Source: Methanosarcinales archaeon (lineage in GTDB: Archaea; Halobacteriota; Methanosarcinia; Methanosarcinales; Methanosarcinaceae). From it: DNA of 6,757 nt. Below are positions 4,563-6,757 of the stretch, piece after piece (position 1 is the stretch's first letter; every line of letters begins with the position of its first letter). Location of the stretch: contig JAAXQB010000308.1 in NCBI GenBank assembly GCA_012329085.1, positions 1-6,757 of the forward strand, in the 5' to 3' direction. The translations under genes were made by a program, and so were the position numbers. Below the pieces are notes generated by a model. The model had not been told where the DNA came from. It did not search any database and saw only the letters and a program-made list of their open reading frames with translations.

Positions 4563-6757
4563 TTAATCACCAAAAAGCAAATCAATTCAAAATCATTAAG
4601 ACCTTTAATTTCATTTGTGCCAATAGAAGTTCCACCTATCTTAAAAATACTATTTAAATCCTCATATTCTTTTACTTCAATTATTGAATCAATGGCTTTA
4701 TGCAATAATTCAGAATATTTACCCATCTTTTGACCTTCTTTTGTCTTATCATTAAATTTTTTACATAATTTATAGTCAGGCTCTTCTTTATTTTTTGCAA
4801 GTGCCCTAAAAATATCTAAGGTATTCTTTACATCAAGATGGTTAGATATTATTTCTCCATCAACTCCAATATAAACCAAATAAAATGGGTGCAATCTATT
4901 TGTATTATTTATATTAACATTCTTATTGATATTTTTTAATACAAATATCACACCTTCCTTGAATCTATCTGTTTTTTTAACAACTGCATGAAGTCCAAAA
5001 GGAATATTTTCTATTTCTTCTCTTTCATTAAAATGATTAATTAAATCCATTCTAAAATCATTTAATCCAAGGTCAGTTATTGAAACTCCACTCTCCATAT
5101 CTTCTAAATCAACTGCCTCATTTTTAATTTTATTAAGCTGTTTTTTTCTATATTCTAATTCAATTGAATCTTCTTTTGAGATAACATTTTCTTCCCCACC
5201 ACTTGCAAGATTTCCAGCAATCATTCTCCCTTCAACTCTTGATTTTAAATTAATATATTCATCTAAATCCAATGGTGGCCAGAAATTCACTAATTGAATA
5301 TATTCATTCTTAGACCCAATTCTATCAATTCTTCCAAACCTCTGAATAATTCTAATTGGATTCCAATGAATGTCATAATTTATTAAATAATCGCAATCTT
5401 GAAGATTTTGTCCTTCTGAAATGCAATCTGTTGCTATTAAAACATCAATATCCCCTTCAATATTCATGCCAATCTCTTTTTTTTGTTTTGAAATTGGAGA
5501 AAAACATGTAAGAATTCTATTCATTTCTTTTCCATTTAAATTTAAAGTAGATTTATTTACATTCGACCCACTAATACATGCCGTATGCAATCCAAGATTG
5601 TTCAATAAATGTGGCGATATATTTTTATAAATATAATGCACAGTATCTGCAAATGCTGAAAATATGATAATTTTTTTATTATCATCATTAATTGGATTGT
5701 TTATTTTATTTTCAATTATAGATATCAATTCATTTAATTTACTATCATTCTTAGGAGTTATTTTTTCTACTTCATAAAGAAGGTCTGATATAATTTCATA
5801 ATCTTCTTCTAATTCTCTTTTCCAAGATAAAACATCCATATCATCAAGATTGATTTTAATTTTTTTACCAATGCTAAATAAATCATCAAAATCGCCCCCT
5901 TCCATATCAGTATCTTTAAATTTATTCAAATCGATGCCTTCGATTTCACCAAATTTTTTATTACCCCTCTGATTAAAAGATTCAATTGCATCAAGTGTTA
6001 ATTTTATACTATTATTTAGTTTTGTAAGAGTTATTCTAAATGCCTCAATACTACTTTCCAATCGTTTTAAGAGATTAACTCTCATCAATTTCATTATTCC
6101 GCTTTCTCTTGTAGATTGCTTTAAAGAAGATTTATTACTTAGAACGGTATCATACTTTTGTTCATAAAATAATTTCTTATCTGGCAAAATATATGTAGAA
6201 GGAGAATATATTTCCAAATTTAAAGAACTTAACTTCTCAAATATATTCTTAAAAGAGAGAAAATTTTCCAAACTTGTTAATTCAAAATCTATATTTATAG
6301 GCTTTTTCTTAATTGGAAATTTGCCTATGTCTTTTGTATCATAATATTTTAATATATGTTTTCTTGATCGTGCAATTGTAACCGAATCCAATATTTCAAA
6401 AAAATCAAAACTCAATGAATTTAACAATTTATATGTTGTTCTTTCATCTACACTTAATTTAGTCCATGTATTAAATATTGTCTGTGCATCCTTAAATATC
6501 GTTTCAAGATTTTTTGAAATATTTAAATCTTTGTTAATATTCGCTACATCCCCTTCATAAGCTAAAGCTAATTGATTTTTTAAATCTAAAAATTTATTAT
6601 TAACAGGAGTTGCAGATAGCATAAGCACTTTTGTTTTAACACCAGATTTTATCACATTTTTCATTAATTTTTGATATCGTGTGTCTCTATCGGCGCGTGC
6701 ATTGTTATTTCTAAAATTATGGCTTTCATCAATAACTAACAAATCATAGTTCCCCCA
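4559..6757 (-). CDS. SNF2-like superfamily 2 DNA helicase/translocase (N-terminus beyond the right edge)
   Basis: The frame is open to the right edge ([13 protein letters not shown]), so the gene starts outside the window; the TTG at 6742 is internal. 732 residues are visible. Motif II is DESH at fragment residues 10-13, followed by NFRN. Motif III is [10 protein letters not shown] at about 45-54. Then comes a region of about 300 residues with SNF2-type features ([13 protein letters not shown]). The second RecA-like lobe follows: [16 protein letters not shown] (motif IV region), [20 protein letters not shown] (motif V) and [11 protein letters not shown] (motif VI with both arginines). The C-terminal 200 or so residues, with [18 protein letters not shown] and FGLHAVVKK, are typical of the long helicases found in defence islands. 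Motifs I and Ia lie off the window. All visible catalytic motifs are intact, so the enzyme is probably an active ATP-dependent DNA translocase. It is first in the visible operon and overlaps the DUF4391 gene by 4 bp. Confidence 0.9.
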   Translation of the reverse strand, partial: WGNYDLLVIDESHNFRNNNARADRDTRYQKLMKNVIKSGVKTKVLMLSATPVNNKFLDLKNQLALAYEGDVANINKDLNISKNLETIFKDAQTIFNTWTKLSVDERTTYKLLNSLSFDFFEILDSVTIARSRKHILKYYDTKDIGKFPIKKKPINIDFELTSLENFLSFKNIFEKLSSLNLEIYSPSTYILPDKKLFYEQKYDTVLSNKSSLKQSTRESGIMKLMRVNLLKRLESSIEAFRITLTKLNNSIKLTLDAIESFNQRGNKKFGEIEGIDLNKFKDTDMEGGDFDDLFSIGKKIKINLDDMDVLSWKRELEEDYEIISDLLYEVEKITPKNDSKLNELISIIENKINNPINDDNKKIIIFSAFADTVHYIYKNISPHLLNNLGLHTACISGSNVNKSTLNLNGKEMNRILTCFSPISKQKKEIGMNIEGDIDVLIATDCISEGQNLQDCDYLINYDIHWNPIRIIQRFGRIDRIGSKNEYIQLVNFWPPLDLDEYINLKSRVEGRMIAGNLASGGEENVISKEDSIELEYRKKQLNKIKNEAVDLEDMESGVSITDLGLNDFRMDLINHFNEREEIENIPFGLHAVVKKTDRFKEGVIFVLKNINKNVNINNTNRLHPFYLVYIGVDGEIISNHLDVKNTLDIFRALAKNKEEPDYKLCKKFNDKTKEGQKMGKYSELLHKAIDSIIEVKEYEDLNSIFKIGGTSIGTNEIKGLNDFELICFLVIK
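4566..4571 (-). promoter_or_regulatory. Strong Shine-Dalgarno GGTGAT for the DUF4391 gene
   Basis: GGTGAT, fully complementary to the AUCACC near the 16S rRNA 3' end, lies three bases before the ATG at 4562-4560 and inside the helicase's last codons. Together with the ATGA stop/start overlap it points to coupled but independently primed translation of the DUF4391 protein. Confidence 0.6.

Noticed and set aside
4512..4733. Small + strand open frame across the DUF4391/helicase junction.
   Set aside because: It overlaps two well-supported - strand genes in antisense and has no recognisable domain.
5421..5630. Small + strand open frame opposite the helicase second lobe.
   Set aside because: It is antisense to helicase motif V and adjacent conserved sequence, with no independent evidence.
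6740..6742. TTG as the start codon of the helicase.
   Set aside because: The frame stays open to the right edge and reads W-G-N-Y-D before L-L-V-I-D-E-S-H, the usual lead-in to motif II, so the gene continues beyond the window.
1..6757. A DNA methyltransferase, tRNA, insertion sequence or integrase within the window.
   Set aside because: No methyltransferase motif (such as DPPY or FxGxG in a suitable frame), cloverleaf, transposase or recombinase motif was found in any long open frame.

Overview
The window is very AT-rich (roughly a quarter G+C by eye), uses AGA and ATA codons heavily, and has Shine-Dalgarno sites of the GGTGAT/GGTGG type. This fits a low-GC prokaryote. A gut methanogen of the Methanobrevibacter/Methanosphaera kind is a plausible guess, but a low-GC bacterium cannot be excluded from the sequence alone.

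Layout, left to right. Positions 1-96 hold the last 31 codons of an unidentified + strand gene. It converges on a tightly packed - strand cluster that fills the rest of the window. In transcription order (right to left) the cluster contains: (1) an SNF2-like superfamily 2 helicase, 6757-4559, whose N-terminal part lies beyond the right edge; (2) a DUF4391 protein, 4562-3912; (3) an AlbA_2/HATPase (Schlafen-AlbA_2, 'RecG-related') gene starting at 3910, broken into pieces by two single-base homopolymer indels and one in-frame TAA; (4) its in-frame continuation, 2725-1796, which carries a 12/18/36-bp minisatellite encoding A-L-V-x-x-G hexapeptides and ends in a winged-helix domain; (5) an AAA_13-like coiled-coil ABC ATPase, 1799-123. 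Gene junctions are ATGA overlaps or 1-bp gaps, so this is almost certainly one operon. No promoter for it lies in the window.

Helicase plus DUF4391 is a pair I associate with restriction-modification-like defence loci, where a DNA methyltransferase usually accompanies it. Here no methyltransferase is visible, and the slot after DUF4391 is taken by the AlbA_2 gene and the AAA_13-like ATPase. The inferred picture is an anti-phage or genome-surveillance module, possibly decaying or variable: its third gene is broken and repeat-expanded, and the last ATPase appears short at its C-terminus, exactly at the junction with the convergent flanking gene.

The strongest observations are the reconstruction of a single 704-codon AlbA_2-HATPase-repeat-winged-helix gene from three frames or segments, and the in-frame minisatellite inside it. 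Apart from the short convergent junction, no stretch of the window is without a gene or gene remnant.
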